NCBI GenBank assembly: GCA_943372515.1
Contig: CALRYY010000005.1
Span: 22,416 to 86,415, forward strand
Source: RAM1 sp943372515
GTDB lineage: Bacteria; Pseudomonadota; Gammaproteobacteria; Burkholderiales; Burkholderiaceae_C
Length of the DNA: 64,000 nucleotides
Direction of reading: 5' to 3'
The notes under the pieces are model-generated. The model saw only the letters and a program-made list of their open reading frames with translations, was not told the DNA's origin and ran no database searches. Shown piece by piece: positions 41,353 through 49,146 of the stretch. The stretch's first letter is position 1; each line of letters opens with the position of its first letter. A program made the translations under genes and the position numbers.

Positions 41353-42290
41353 GCAATGAGGTATTGCGACGGCACGTCGAAAATCTGCGCGCCAATGCTG
41401 CAGAGACGAAGGCGCGCGCGGATGACAACCCCGAGGACTGGCTGCTCCAGTCGATTGCGACTAGCCAACAGAATGCGGTAGTCGAGGCAGCGCGTCAGTT
41501 GTCTTTGGCAGAAGTCGGCCCCGCAGATGTAGCACTTGAGTGGCGTCTTGTCGGGCAGCGCCTGAAATTTGGCGAACTGCCACTCAGCCTGCTTGCAAAA
41601 CTTGCCGACCCCCTGAACAAACTACTGCTTCGAGCCGCCTACTTCGCCCGCAATAAGGCGGAGCCACAACATGGTGTCGGCGAAGATCTGGCAAATGAAC
41701 TTGACCTTCGTCTTAGCGGCCTCGCACCAGGCTCGACACGCATATTTCTAGCAGGAAACGCCACACCAGACACGACGGGCAACAGCGCGCTTAGTGAGGG
41801 AATCGAGCACCTACTCGACGCATTGATTTCAGCCGATGACTTCCAAGCCTTTTATGAACGCATCGGAGACCTCGGGGAGTCGGCTTCCCACGCGTTACGT
41901 GACACCCTTAGGGCTCTTGAGCAGGAAGAAGCATCGGTCGAGGTTATTTGGAGAACCCCGACGGGCACACGGACTTGGTCTGGGCCTTATGACCAAGTAG
42001 TGCGCTTGAGATCTCTCTTGGATGGAGTGAGCGAGCCCACCATACGCCAAGCTGAGGTGGCTGGCGCAGTGGAAGTTTTGAATGCGAACGGCACGATTCG
42101 TCTTACCGATTCATTTGGGCAAAAAAAGTCAGTCCGATTTAATCCAAAGAACCAAACCGATCAGGTTTCGAGCTTGCGGCTGGGGCAGCACGTAACCCTG
42201 TCGGTCACAGAGCGTGTGGTTTTGGATCCCATCAGTGGCAACGAGGTCAGCCAGTATCGCCTGAACCGGCCAGCGGGTCTGATTCAGTAG
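41349..42290 (+). CDS. Unclassified protein paired with the nucleotidyltransferase-fold gene
   Basis: 313 residues, no family recognised. N-terminal 60 residues helical (VLRRHVENLRANAAETKARAD), then a mixed region with VALEWRLVGQRLKFGELPLSLLAKLADPLNKLLLRAAYFARN, an acidic helical middle (EGIEHLLDALISADDFQAFYERIGDL), and a beta-rich C-terminus (GTIRLTDSFGQKKSVRF, LRLGQHVTLSVTERVVL) that could be an OB-like or small-barrel nucleic-acid-binding fold. No membrane segment. Four-base overlap with the preceding gene implies coupled synthesis and a likely complex. Confidence 0.65.
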   Translation: MSNEVLRRHVENLRANAAETKARADDNPEDWLLQSIATSQQNAVVEAARQLSLAEVGPADVALEWRLVGQRLKFGELPLSLLAKLADPLNKLLLRAAYFARNKAEPQHGVGEDLANELDLRLSGLAPGSTRIFLAGNATPDTTGNSALSEGIEHLLDALISADDFQAFYERIGDLGESASHALRDTLRALEQEEASVEVIWRTPTGTRTWSGPYDQVVRLRSLLDGVSEPTIRQAEVAGAVEVLNANGTIRLTDSFGQKKSVRFNPKNQTDQVSSLRLGQHVTLSVTERVVLDPISGNEVSQYRLNRPAGLIQ

Positions 42291-42411
42291 CCTACCCATC
42301 AGCGCCTAGGGAGCGGGCTTGGTCCACGGCATAACATGAACTTCGGCCACAGGACATGTGCCAGCATTGCCGAGGTAAACGGAACCTAGGGCTATCGAGG
42401 GGAAGGTTGTA

Positions 42412-42485
42412 CTGAACCGCCTCGGATTTTGAGGTGCGCAATGCACTCAAGGAGTGGAGTCGCCTCAAAATCCGGGTCGATTCAG
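42412..42485. mobile_element. 74-bp element with terminal inverted repeats (IS remnant or MITE-like)
   Basis: CTGAACCGCCTCGGATTTTG (from 42412) and the inverse CAAAATCCGGGTCGATTCAG (ending 42485) bracket about 25 bases. Its right half matches the repeat at 40773-40814 in the same orientation. Nothing else is seen in the 42291-42532 gap. Confidence 0.55.
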
Positions 42486-42532
42486 ACTGAGCGCTGGATC
42501 CGGATGTGAAAAAGCAACGGGTAAGCCATTGC

Positions 42533-43933
42533 TTAGAAAAGCGTTTTGTTGATATCACTTGCCAAATTGAGACCTGCTCTGTGGTCACTGCTCGTCTTCG
42601 AGATACTGAACGTGTATCTGCCGTCTCCGCGAAAGACAGCCTTGTAGTGTTTACCCTCCTCGCTGATCTCGAATCCAAGTTCCTCAAGAGCGCCGCGTTT
42701 CCTCGCATCCATGTCTTTGTAGTCCCTGAGAATGGCTTTGACTTCGTCAGCCAATTGTTGCTTAGTGCTCGCGATCGGATTTGCTGCGAGAAGGTCAGAA
42801 AGTACGTGCACTTTGCGCCCGTTCGGGTATGCGTTTCTTTGTGCGTTACTCAGCGCTTCGTGGATGATGTCTTCCGTTTCAGAAGGGTAGAGGTCCTGCT
42901 CCGTCCCAGCGCGCAGCAGCCTTCCACCGCCTCGGGCGCTACCAGCTGCTTTGCGAAGTTCGCTTGAGAGACGTGCAATCTCGGCCTCGGCTTCTTCCAG
43001 TCGGGACTGTTTAGCGGCCAATTCAGCATCGAACGCTTTTATGTAGTCGTCGAGCCCCGTCGAGCCCTCCGTTTGGAGTTGCTCCAACTTCTTGCGAGCG
43101 ACAACCTCTGTCAAATGAGCCCACGTGCAGCGCGTTTGCAGCCGCCGATTGGAAAGAGCAATACGAATGTCCTTTGCAATCTCAAGCTGCAGCGCCCGGG
43201 AATCTCGGAACTGTCCATCGAAGTAGTAAGACTTTTTTGCGTTGGTCTTGGGCCAGTAAACACCCACAGTGCCGCCGAAAACGTTCCGTCCGTCCGTGAG
43301 GGTTCTCAGCTGGCTTGCGAACCTACGACTCGGCTCGACAACAACATGCGCCATACCGCCCACAAACTTCGCGAGGCCGCCAGGTTCCACCAAACTGGAA
43401 CCGTGGAAAGGGGCGCTGACGTAAACTATTGGAAGGCTGTTGCCAGCCGTGCCGGTTATGAGCGCGGCGGCAATAGTTTCCTCACCCTCATCAAGGTGGA
43501 ATGGCTTGTCTGTAACGGGGATCTGTCCATCCGATCCACCGCCAAGAACCTCAAGCGCCTGTCGAATGAAGTATGGTTTTCTCGGAGGCGGCAACCTCCC
43601 GGCCGTACTCAGCGCTTCACACACAACTTGAATGCTTAAAAGGTGCTTATCAGGCAACCGAAGCGAGACGATGCTTGTCGTCCATTCAAGAAAGTCCTCG
43701 GTCTTCCGATAGCGGAGGCCCCCAATGGAATACGCGTCAGTTGATGCCGTAGCGACCTTCACTTGGTCTTGGTCGCTGTCGACCTCGATCTGACCATTCG
43801 CAGGAATTTCTGAGAGGCGGCCAGCGTCTATTGCACTGTGCGGACTGCCCGTAACCCACGACACGGCAAGGCGCATAACGTCCTCGACTGTTCGTTCCTG
43901 CGAGATCGGAAACTCTGTCGCGAAATTAGTCAT
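42533..43933 (-). CDS. Unclassified 466-residue island protein with coiled coil and small C-terminal RNA-binding-like fold
   Basis: Starts MTNFATEFPISQERTVEDVM at 43933. The N-terminal 260 residues form an unrecognised mixed domain with VYVSAPFHGSSLVEPGGLAKFVGGMAHVVVEPSRR and NVFGGTVGVYWPKT. A coiled coil follows (FDAELAAKQSRLEEAEAEIARLSSELRKA), then a linker. The last 60 residues (LEELGFEISEEGKHYKAVFRGDGRYTFSISKTSSDHRAGLNLASDI) resemble a HicA/dsRBD-like fold. It lies directly at the 3' end of tRNA-Phe and has base composition poorer in GC than the core genes. A defence role is an inference from position only. Confidence 0.65.
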   Translation of the reverse strand: MTNFATEFPISQERTVEDVMRLAVSWVTGSPHSAIDAGRLSEIPANGQIEVDSDQDQVKVATASTDAYSIGGLRYRKTEDFLEWTTSIVSLRLPDKHLLSIQVVCEALSTAGRLPPPRKPYFIRQALEVLGGGSDGQIPVTDKPFHLDEGEETIAAALITGTAGNSLPIVYVSAPFHGSSLVEPGGLAKFVGGMAHVVVEPSRRFASQLRTLTDGRNVFGGTVGVYWPKTNAKKSYYFDGQFRDSRALQLEIAKDIRIALSNRRLQTRCTWAHLTEVVARKKLEQLQTEGSTGLDDYIKAFDAELAAKQSRLEEAEAEIARLSSELRKAAGSARGGGRLLRAGTEQDLYPSETEDIIHEALSNAQRNAYPNGRKVHVLSDLLAANPIASTKQQLADEVKAILRDYKDMDARKRGALEELGFEISEEGKHYKAVFRGDGRYTFSISKTSSDHRAGLNLASDINKTLF

Positions 43934-43953
43934 CGTAGCCCCTGTTAGTCTGC

Positions 43954-43981
43954 ATTGTAGAAAGACAGGAGCGTTTGTAGA
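43954..43981 (-). promoter_or_regulatory. Candidate promoter of the island gene next to tRNA-Phe
   Basis: On the minus strand TCTACA (43976-43981), 16-base spacer, TACAAT (43954-43959), giving a leader of about 15 bases before the ATG at 43933. Confidence 0.4.
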
Positions 43982-43982
43982 A

Positions 43983-44015
43983 ACGCCCCAGAACCCGTAA
44001 AGGGCGCTGGGGCGC
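43983..44015 (-). terminator. Terminator hairpin after tRNA-Phe
   Basis: ACGCCCCAG (43983-43991) pairs with CTGGGGCGC (44007-44015); leftward it is followed by GTTTCT. Placed 9 bases after the tRNA 3' end. Confidence 0.55.
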
Positions 44016-44023
44016 ATGGAATC

Positions 44024-44099
44024 TGGTGGCCTGGGACGGAATCGAACCATCGACACGCGGATTTTCAATCCGCTGCTCTACCAACTGAGCTACCGGGCC
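44024..44099 (-). tRNA. tRNA-Phe (anticodon GAA)
   Basis: 76-base cloverleaf with encoded CCA. The anticodon loop is in GGATTGAAAATCC, D arm GCTCAGTTGGTAGAGC, T arm GATGGTTCGATTCCGTC. The acceptor stem is GGCCCGG against CCAGGCC, which leaves a C5-A68 mismatch. The 3' end faces the accessory island at 37.9-44.0 kb, a classic integration position. Confidence 0.95.
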
Positions 44100-44117
44100 G
44101 GAGCCAGCGAGTATACA

Positions 44118-44795
44118 TCAGCTGGCGCTGCGTTTGCCTCTTGAAAGGTCGACGCCCAGCTGTTTCAGTTTGCGGTACAGGTGGGTGCGCTCCAGCCCCG
44201 TTTTTTCCGCCACGCGGGTCATGGATCCGCCCTCTTTGGCCAGGTGGAACTCGAAGTAGCTCTTTTCAAACTCGTCGCGCGCGTCGCGCAGCGGCTTGTC
44301 CAGCTCAAACAGCTGGCGGGCCTGGGGGCCCATTTCAACCACGGGGGGCAGGTTCAGGCCGCCGGTCATGGCGGCTTCGACCGTCAGGTCGGCTGCTGCC
44401 ATGGCCTGGGTGGGCACGGGTTTGCGGCCGCCGTTGCGTGCCAGCCCCGACTCCACCGCCTTCAGCAGCTTTTGCAGGGTGATGGGCTTTTCCAGGAACG
44501 ATTGCGCGCCGATCTTGGTGGCCTCTACCGCAGTGTCGATGGTGGCGTGGCCGCTCATCATGATCACGGGCATGGTCAGCAGGCCGGTGGTGGACCATTC
44601 CTTGAGCAGCGTCACGCCGTCGGTGTCGGGCATCCAGATGTCCAGCAGCACCAGGTCGGGCCGGATGCGGCTGCGGGCGGCGCGGGCCTGCGCGGCGTTC
44701 TCGGCCAGCTCCACGTTGTGGCCTTCGTCGTTCAGGATTTCAGAGAGCAGGTCGCGGATGCCGAGCTCGTCGTCTACCACCAGTATGTTTGCCAT
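44118..44795 (-). CDS. NtrX-like response regulator (receiver plus Fis-type HTH, no AAA domain)
   Basis: Two-component response regulator, 225 residues from the ATG at 44795 (MANILVVDDELGIRDLL). Receiver with acidic pocket D8-D9 and phospho-acceptor D52 (LVLLDIWMPDTDG), the T/S in MMSGHATID and the lysine in LEKPITL. The C-terminal end has a Fis-type HTH (MTRVAEKTGLERTHLYRKLKQLGVDL). The sigma-54 AAA+ domain of true NtrX is missing, as is usual in this betaproteobacterial group to my knowledge. It follows its kinase gene by 37 bases. Confidence 0.9.
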   Translation of the reverse strand: MANILVVDDELGIRDLLSEILNDEGHNVELAENAAQARAARSRIRPDLVLLDIWMPDTDGVTLLKEWSTTGLLTMPVIMMSGHATIDTAVEATKIGAQSFLEKPITLQKLLKAVESGLARNGGRKPVPTQAMAAADLTVEAAMTGGLNLPPVVEMGPQARQLFELDKPLRDARDEFEKSYFEFHLAKEGGSMTRVAEKTGLERTHLYRKLKQLGVDLSRGKRSAS

Positions 44796-44832
44796 GTGTC
44801 GTGCGGTTCCTGCAGGTTCTGTGCGGCTGTTG

Positions 44833-47106
44833 TTAAGCCGCAACTGCGAATGATAGCGATACTTGCGCCCCGCGCACCATGCCGTCTGTTACACGGTTTG
44901 AAAGGTCCACGCGCGCGGCGTGTTCGTCGGCTATTTTTTTCACCACCGCCAGGCCCAGGCCGGTGCCTTTGGCCTTGGTGGTCACATAGGGCTCAAACGC
45001 CCTTTTCAGGATGTGGTCCGGAAAGCCCGTGCCCGTGTCCTGCACCGCCAGGCGCACGCGGCGCGACGTGGGGTTCCACTGGGTTTTGAGGGTCACCTCG
45101 CGCACGGGGCAGCCTTCGGTGGCGTCCTGCGCGTTTTGCAGCAGGTTGTGGATGACCTGGCGCAGCTGCTGCGGGTCGCCCAGGATGGGCGGGCAGTCTG
45201 CGTCCAGCGCCATGTGCACGGGCACGCCGGCCGTGCCGTCGCCGCCCTCGCCCAGGTACAGCTGCAGCACGTCGGCCACCAGCGCGTTCAGGTCCACGGG
45301 CTTCAGTTCAGCCGCAGGCAGGCGCGCGTAGTCGCGAAATTCATTGACCAGCCGCTTCATGGCGTCCACCTGGTCCACGATGGTCTTGACCGACTTGACC
45401 AGCATGGCCTGCTCGGGCTCGCCCACCTTGCCCGTCAGCTTCATTTCCAGCCGCTCGGCCGACAGCTGGATGGGCGTCAGCGGGTTCTTGATTTCATGGG
45501 CCAGGCGGCGGGCCACTTCACCCCAGGCCTGGGCGCGCTGGGCCGAGACAATTTCTGATATGTCGTCAAACACCAGCAGCCAGGCCTGCTTGCCCGGGGT
45601 GCTGGCGGGCATCTCAGCGCCACGGGCCACCAGGGTCAGGGTGTTCTTTTGCGCGCCGGCCTGTTCCGGGCCCAGCTCGAACGACTGTTGCCAGTGGTCC
45701 AGCCCGTGCTCCTGGCGTTCGCGCAGGTATTCTTCAAACTGCTTTTTGACGCTGTCGCCAAAGGCCTCCAGCCCCGGCACGTCCGACAGCACGGCGCCCT
45801 CGTGCGCGGCCAGCGGCACGCGCAGGATGCGGGTGGCGCCGGGGTTGGACGATTGAATGACGCCGTGGTCGTCCAGCACGATCACGCCGGCCGTCAGGTT
45901 GTCCAGGATGGTCTGCAGGTTGGCACGCGCGGCGCTCACCTGGCCCATGCTTTTGTCTACCGCCGCGCGGGCGTCGGCCAGCTGCTGGGTCATCTGTGCA
46001 AATGATCGCGTCAGGCCGCCCAGCTCGTCCTTGCCCTGCAGGGCCGGTTTGGGGGACAGGTCGCCGGCGGCGACCTCGCGCACACCGGCGGCCAGCACCA
46101 GCAGCGGGCGCGCCAGCTGGTTGCCCAGCAGCACGGCCAGCAGCACCGCGCCAAACACCGCCAGAAACAGGCTGAGCGTCAGCGTGCCGATATACATGCG
46201 GCGAAGGCCTTCGCGGGCCAGCGCGCGTTCCTGGTATTCGCGGTAGGCCTCCTGCACGGCAATGGCGTTGGCCACCAGCGTGGGCGGCAGTGCCTGCGTG
46301 ACCTGCAGGAAGCGCGGTTCGGCCAACAGGCCCACGGCCGACGATGGCACCAGCGCCAGCGCCTTGATGCGCGCGTTGGACGCAGTGCTGAGGCCGGGGT
46401 CGTCCAGGCCCTCTATGACCGCCGTGGTGCGCTGCGTGCGGGCGTTGCGCACCATCTGCGCGGGGGGCTTTTCAGGGTTGAGCAAAAAGCGCGATTGCCC
46501 GGCGCTGGCCAGCAGCTGGCCGGTGCTGCTCCACAGCACCACGTCGTTGGCCGACAGCTGGTCGCGCAGGCGCTCCAGCGTCACACCGGCGGCGGCGTCG
46601 GGCATGTCTGTCAGCTGGCTGGCGGCCACGCGGGTCTTGTTGGCCAGGTCGTTGGCCAGGGTGTCCAGCGTGGCGCGGCCCAGGCTCAGGCCCGCGTCCA
46701 GCGCGCCTTCGACCTTGACGTCAAACCAGCTTTCAATCGAGCGCGACACAAACTGGTACGACACCACATAGATCAGCACGCCGGGCATGAACCCCACCAG
46801 CGCGAAGATGGCCGCCAGCTTGACCAGCAGGCGGCTGCCGAATTTGCCCCGGCGCAGCCGCAGGTACAGCCGCAGCATGATCCAGATGATGACCAGCAGC
46901 AGCAGCCCGGCCACCACCATGTTGATGATGAACAGCCAGCCGTAGTTGCGCTCGTACAGCTCGCGGTTGTTGGTGGCCAGCGTCAGCAAAAACAGCAGCA
47001 CCATGCCAATGACGGCCATGGCCGCCACGCCCAGGCCCAGGGCCCAGCGCATGGCGCGCGAGTTTTGCAGGGAAAAACGCGCGGTGTCAGGTGCTGGGGT
47101 TGTCAC
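44833..47106 (-). CDS. NtrY-like sensor histidine kinase
   Basis: Membrane sensor kinase, 757 residues. Three N-terminal helices (ALGLGVAAMAVIGMVLLFLL; FIINMVVAGLLLLVIIWIM; LAAIFALVGFMPGVLIYVV), a periplasmic region, a further helix (LTLSLFLAVFGAVLLAVLLG), HAMP, PAS (LDDHGVIQSSNPGATRIL), then the kinase core: H537 in RLAHEIKNPLTPIQLS, N box (VIHNLLQNAQDA), G1 DTGTGFPDHI and G2 KGTGLGLAVVKKI. It overlaps the DUF4390 gene by four bases and is coupled to the NtrX-like regulator downstream. Signals could include nitrogen or redox state, by family analogy. Confidence 0.94.
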   Translation of the reverse strand: MTTPAPDTARFSLQNSRAMRWALGLGVAAMAVIGMVLLFLLTLATNNRELYERNYGWLFIINMVVAGLLLLVIIWIMLRLYLRLRRGKFGSRLLVKLAAIFALVGFMPGVLIYVVSYQFVSRSIESWFDVKVEGALDAGLSLGRATLDTLANDLANKTRVAASQLTDMPDAAAGVTLERLRDQLSANDVVLWSSTGQLLASAGQSRFLLNPEKPPAQMVRNARTQRTTAVIEGLDDPGLSTASNARIKALALVPSSAVGLLAEPRFLQVTQALPPTLVANAIAVQEAYREYQERALAREGLRRMYIGTLTLSLFLAVFGAVLLAVLLGNQLARPLLVLAAGVREVAAGDLSPKPALQGKDELGGLTRSFAQMTQQLADARAAVDKSMGQVSAARANLQTILDNLTAGVIVLDDHGVIQSSNPGATRILRVPLAAHEGAVLSDVPGLEAFGDSVKKQFEEYLRERQEHGLDHWQQSFELGPEQAGAQKNTLTLVARGAEMPASTPGKQAWLLVFDDISEIVSAQRAQAWGEVARRLAHEIKNPLTPIQLSAERLEMKLTGKVGEPEQAMLVKSVKTIVDQVDAMKRLVNEFRDYARLPAAELKPVDLNALVADVLQLYLGEGGDGTAGVPVHMALDADCPPILGDPQQLRQVIHNLLQNAQDATEGCPVREVTLKTQWNPTSRRVRLAVQDTGTGFPDHILKRAFEPYVTTKAKGTGLGLAVVKKIADEHAARVDLSNRVTDGMVRGAQVSLSFAVAA

Positions 47107-47777
47107 GGCGCACTCTCGACCGTGAGCCGCTGGTTGCGCGTGGCGGCGATGCGCCAGTCGGGCTGGCCCACCGCGCCAATCTGGAACGGCCGGGGCAGCT
47201 GGGCCACGTCCAGCCGGAAGCGGAAGTCCACGTTGTGGCGCGAATCAGGCTCGATGTCGGCGGCTTCGGCCACTTTCCAGCCTGATATGCGCTTGATGGC
47301 GCTCATGGCTTCGTCCAGGCTTTCAAAATTCTGTCCCAGCGTCACGCCCAGGCCGGTGTTGCTGATGGGGCTGGGGCCGGTGTTCAGGCGCCAGCGGCGC
47401 GTGAGCGGCTGGTAGGACAGTCGCATGTGGCGCGTGGTGGTGGCGAGCTTTTTGTCGTACCAGTACCAGCGGTTGCGATAGACCTCGGCCTCGGCCACAA
47501 AGTACATGGCGATGCCCTTGACCAGGGCGTCTTCCACCACGGCGGGCAGGTCAAAGCGCACGGTGGCCGACAGGTACACGCCCTCTTCGGTGCGCTCCAG
47601 CCGCATCTGGGTGATGTCGGCGGCTACGTCGGCCATGGCCGGGAGCGTGCCCAGTGCAGCCAGACCCAGCAGCACGCAGGCCGCCAGAGCGCGCAGCAGG
47701 CGCTCAAGGCGCGGCTTGAGCGGGGCCAGAGGCAGGGTGCTTTTGCAGCAGGGCGTAGAAAAATCCGTCGTGATCAC
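47103..47777 (-). CDS. DUF4390-family exported protein
   Basis: Predicted periplasmic protein: signal segment LLRALAACVLLGLAALGTLPAMA, cleavage before DVAADITQ, then the DUF4390-type body (LERTEEGVYLSATVRFDLPAVVEDALVKGIAMYFVAEAEVYRNRWYWYDKKLATTTRHMRLSYQPLTRRWRL). The only ATG in frame near the start is at the cleavage site, so translation must begin at a non-ATG codon; the GTG at 47777 (224 residues) is the best candidate and overlaps the end of rsmB by 74 bases. Function unknown, but the gene is regularly located between rsmB and ntrY-like genes. Confidence 0.75.
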   Translation of the reverse strand: MITTDFSTPCCKSTLPLAPLKPRLERLLRALAACVLLGLAALGTLPAMADVAADITQMRLERTEEGVYLSATVRFDLPAVVEDALVKGIAMYFVAEAEVYRNRWYWYDKKLATTTRHMRLSYQPLTRRWRLNTGPSPISNTGLGVTLGQNFESLDEAMSAIKRISGWKVAEAADIEPDSRHNVDFRFRLDVAQLPRPFQIGAVGQPDWRIAATRNQRLTVESAP

Positions 47778-49053
47778 CTTGCAGATTGTCCGGGACGGGG
47801 TTGGCGTTTGCCCCGGATTGGGGCAGTAAATGGCCGGGCGATGGCAGCAATAAGGCGTCGGTGTTGTGCGCAACAAACGTTTGTATCTGTGCATCGCCTT
47901 CAGCACGAAACACCGAGCAGGTGCAGTACAGGAGCCGCCCGCCGGGCTTGAGCAGTGGCCACAGCGCCGCCAGCAACCGCGCCTGGGTGGCCGCCAGCTG
48001 GGCGATGTCGGTTTCGCGGCGCAGCCAGCGCACGTCGGGGTGACGGCGCACGATGCCCGAAGCGGTACACGGTGCGTCCAGCAGGATTGCGTCGAAGGGC
48101 TTGCCATCCCACCAGGCGCTGGGCCGCCCTGCGTCGCCCACAGCCACGCGCGCGGTCAGGCCGATGCGCTGCAGGGTCTGGTGGATGCGCTCGCAACGCT
48201 GCGCGTCCACGTCCAGCGCGGTCACGTCAGCGTCGGCTGTTTCCAGCAGGTGCGCTGTTTTGCCTCCGGGCGCGGCGCAGGCGTCCAGCACCTGCAGGCT
48301 CTGCCCGCCGGGCGGTGGTGGCAGGCCGGTCAGCAGCAGGGGTGCGGCTTGCTGGGCGGCCGCGTCTTGTACCGACGCCACACCTGCATCAAACCCCGGC
48401 AGTTCATGCACCGGGTGGCCGTGATCCAGCACCAGGCCGTGAGCGCCGATGGGTGTGGCGCTGATGCCGGCTTGTTCCAGCGTCTCGCGGTACTGTGCAG
48501 GGGTGCTCTGGCGCGCATTGACGCGCAGCGTCATGGGCGCGGGGGTGTTGCTGGCGCGAAGGATGTCTTGCCAGCGCGTGGGGTGGTCTTTTTGCAGGCG
48601 GGCGATCCACCAGCGCGGGTGGTTCCACTGGGCCACGGGGTCGTTCGCGGTGGCGGCCACCAGTGCATCGCGTTCGCGCAAAAAGCGGCGCAGGCAGGCG
48701 TTCACAAATCCGGCCTGGGGTTGCGTGGCGTGTTGGCGTTTGGCGGCCTCTACCGCCTGGTTGACCAGGGTGAACACTTCATACGGCGCCTGGTCCGCGT
48801 CCCACGCCAGCGCCAGCGCCAGGCACAGCAGTGCGTCGGCTTCGGGCGGGGGGGCGCGCTTGGCCAGCTGGCGGCGCAGGGCTTCGGCGCGACCCAGCTG
48901 GCGCAGCGCCTGGAACACCAGCGCCTGCACGCCGGGGCGCAACGCGGCGTCCACACCGGCCAGCGCATCGGTGGCCGAGCGGCCCGCGCGCACGGCTGCC
49001 AAAACAGAAGCGGCAGCCTGAAGCTGCCGCCAGAGAGGGATAGAACTGACCAT
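47704..49053 (-). CDS. rsmB: 16S rRNA (cytosine-967-C5)-methyltransferase
   Basis: Methylates C967 of 16S rRNA. 449 residues: N-terminal NusB-like RNA-binding domain (LWRQLQAAASVLAAVRAG; PQAGFVNACLRRFLRERDALVA), then the SAM-dependent domain with motif I LDACAAPGGKTAHLLE, DVDAQRCERI, motif IV LLDAPCTASGIVRRHPDV with its Cys, and motif VI GGRLLYCTCSVFRAEGD with the catalytic Cys. Start at the ATG at 49053. The 3' end overlaps the DUF4390 start region. Confidence 0.95.
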   Translation of the reverse strand: MVSSIPLWRQLQAAASVLAAVRAGRSATDALAGVDAALRPGVQALVFQALRQLGRAEALRRQLAKRAPPPEADALLCLALALAWDADQAPYEVFTLVNQAVEAAKRQHATQPQAGFVNACLRRFLRERDALVAATANDPVAQWNHPRWWIARLQKDHPTRWQDILRASNTPAPMTLRVNARQSTPAQYRETLEQAGISATPIGAHGLVLDHGHPVHELPGFDAGVASVQDAAAQQAAPLLLTGLPPPPGGQSLQVLDACAAPGGKTAHLLETADADVTALDVDAQRCERIHQTLQRIGLTARVAVGDAGRPSAWWDGKPFDAILLDAPCTASGIVRRHPDVRWLRRETDIAQLAATQARLLAALWPLLKPGGRLLYCTCSVFRAEGDAQIQTFVAHNTDALLLPSPGHLLPQSGANANPVPDNLQGDHDGFFYALLQKHPASGPAQAAP

Positions 49054-49095
49054 GACGGCATCCTATCCCAGAGCCGCTGCGGAACCGGCTTTGCC

Positions 49096-49146
49096 GGGCC
49101 GCTGGGGGTGCCCCCTTGGGGGGGGCGCCGAAGGCGCTTCGGGGGG
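49096..49146. repeat. GC-rich palindromic repeat downstream of the flavocytochrome gene
   Basis: Runs of C and G in inverted arrangement (CTGGGGGTGCCCCC, GGCGCCGAAGGCGC, CTTCGGGGGG) lie directly behind the stop at 49147. Related in style, though not in exact sequence, to the gsp repeats. May act as a terminator or REP-type element between two leftward genes. Confidence 0.55.
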
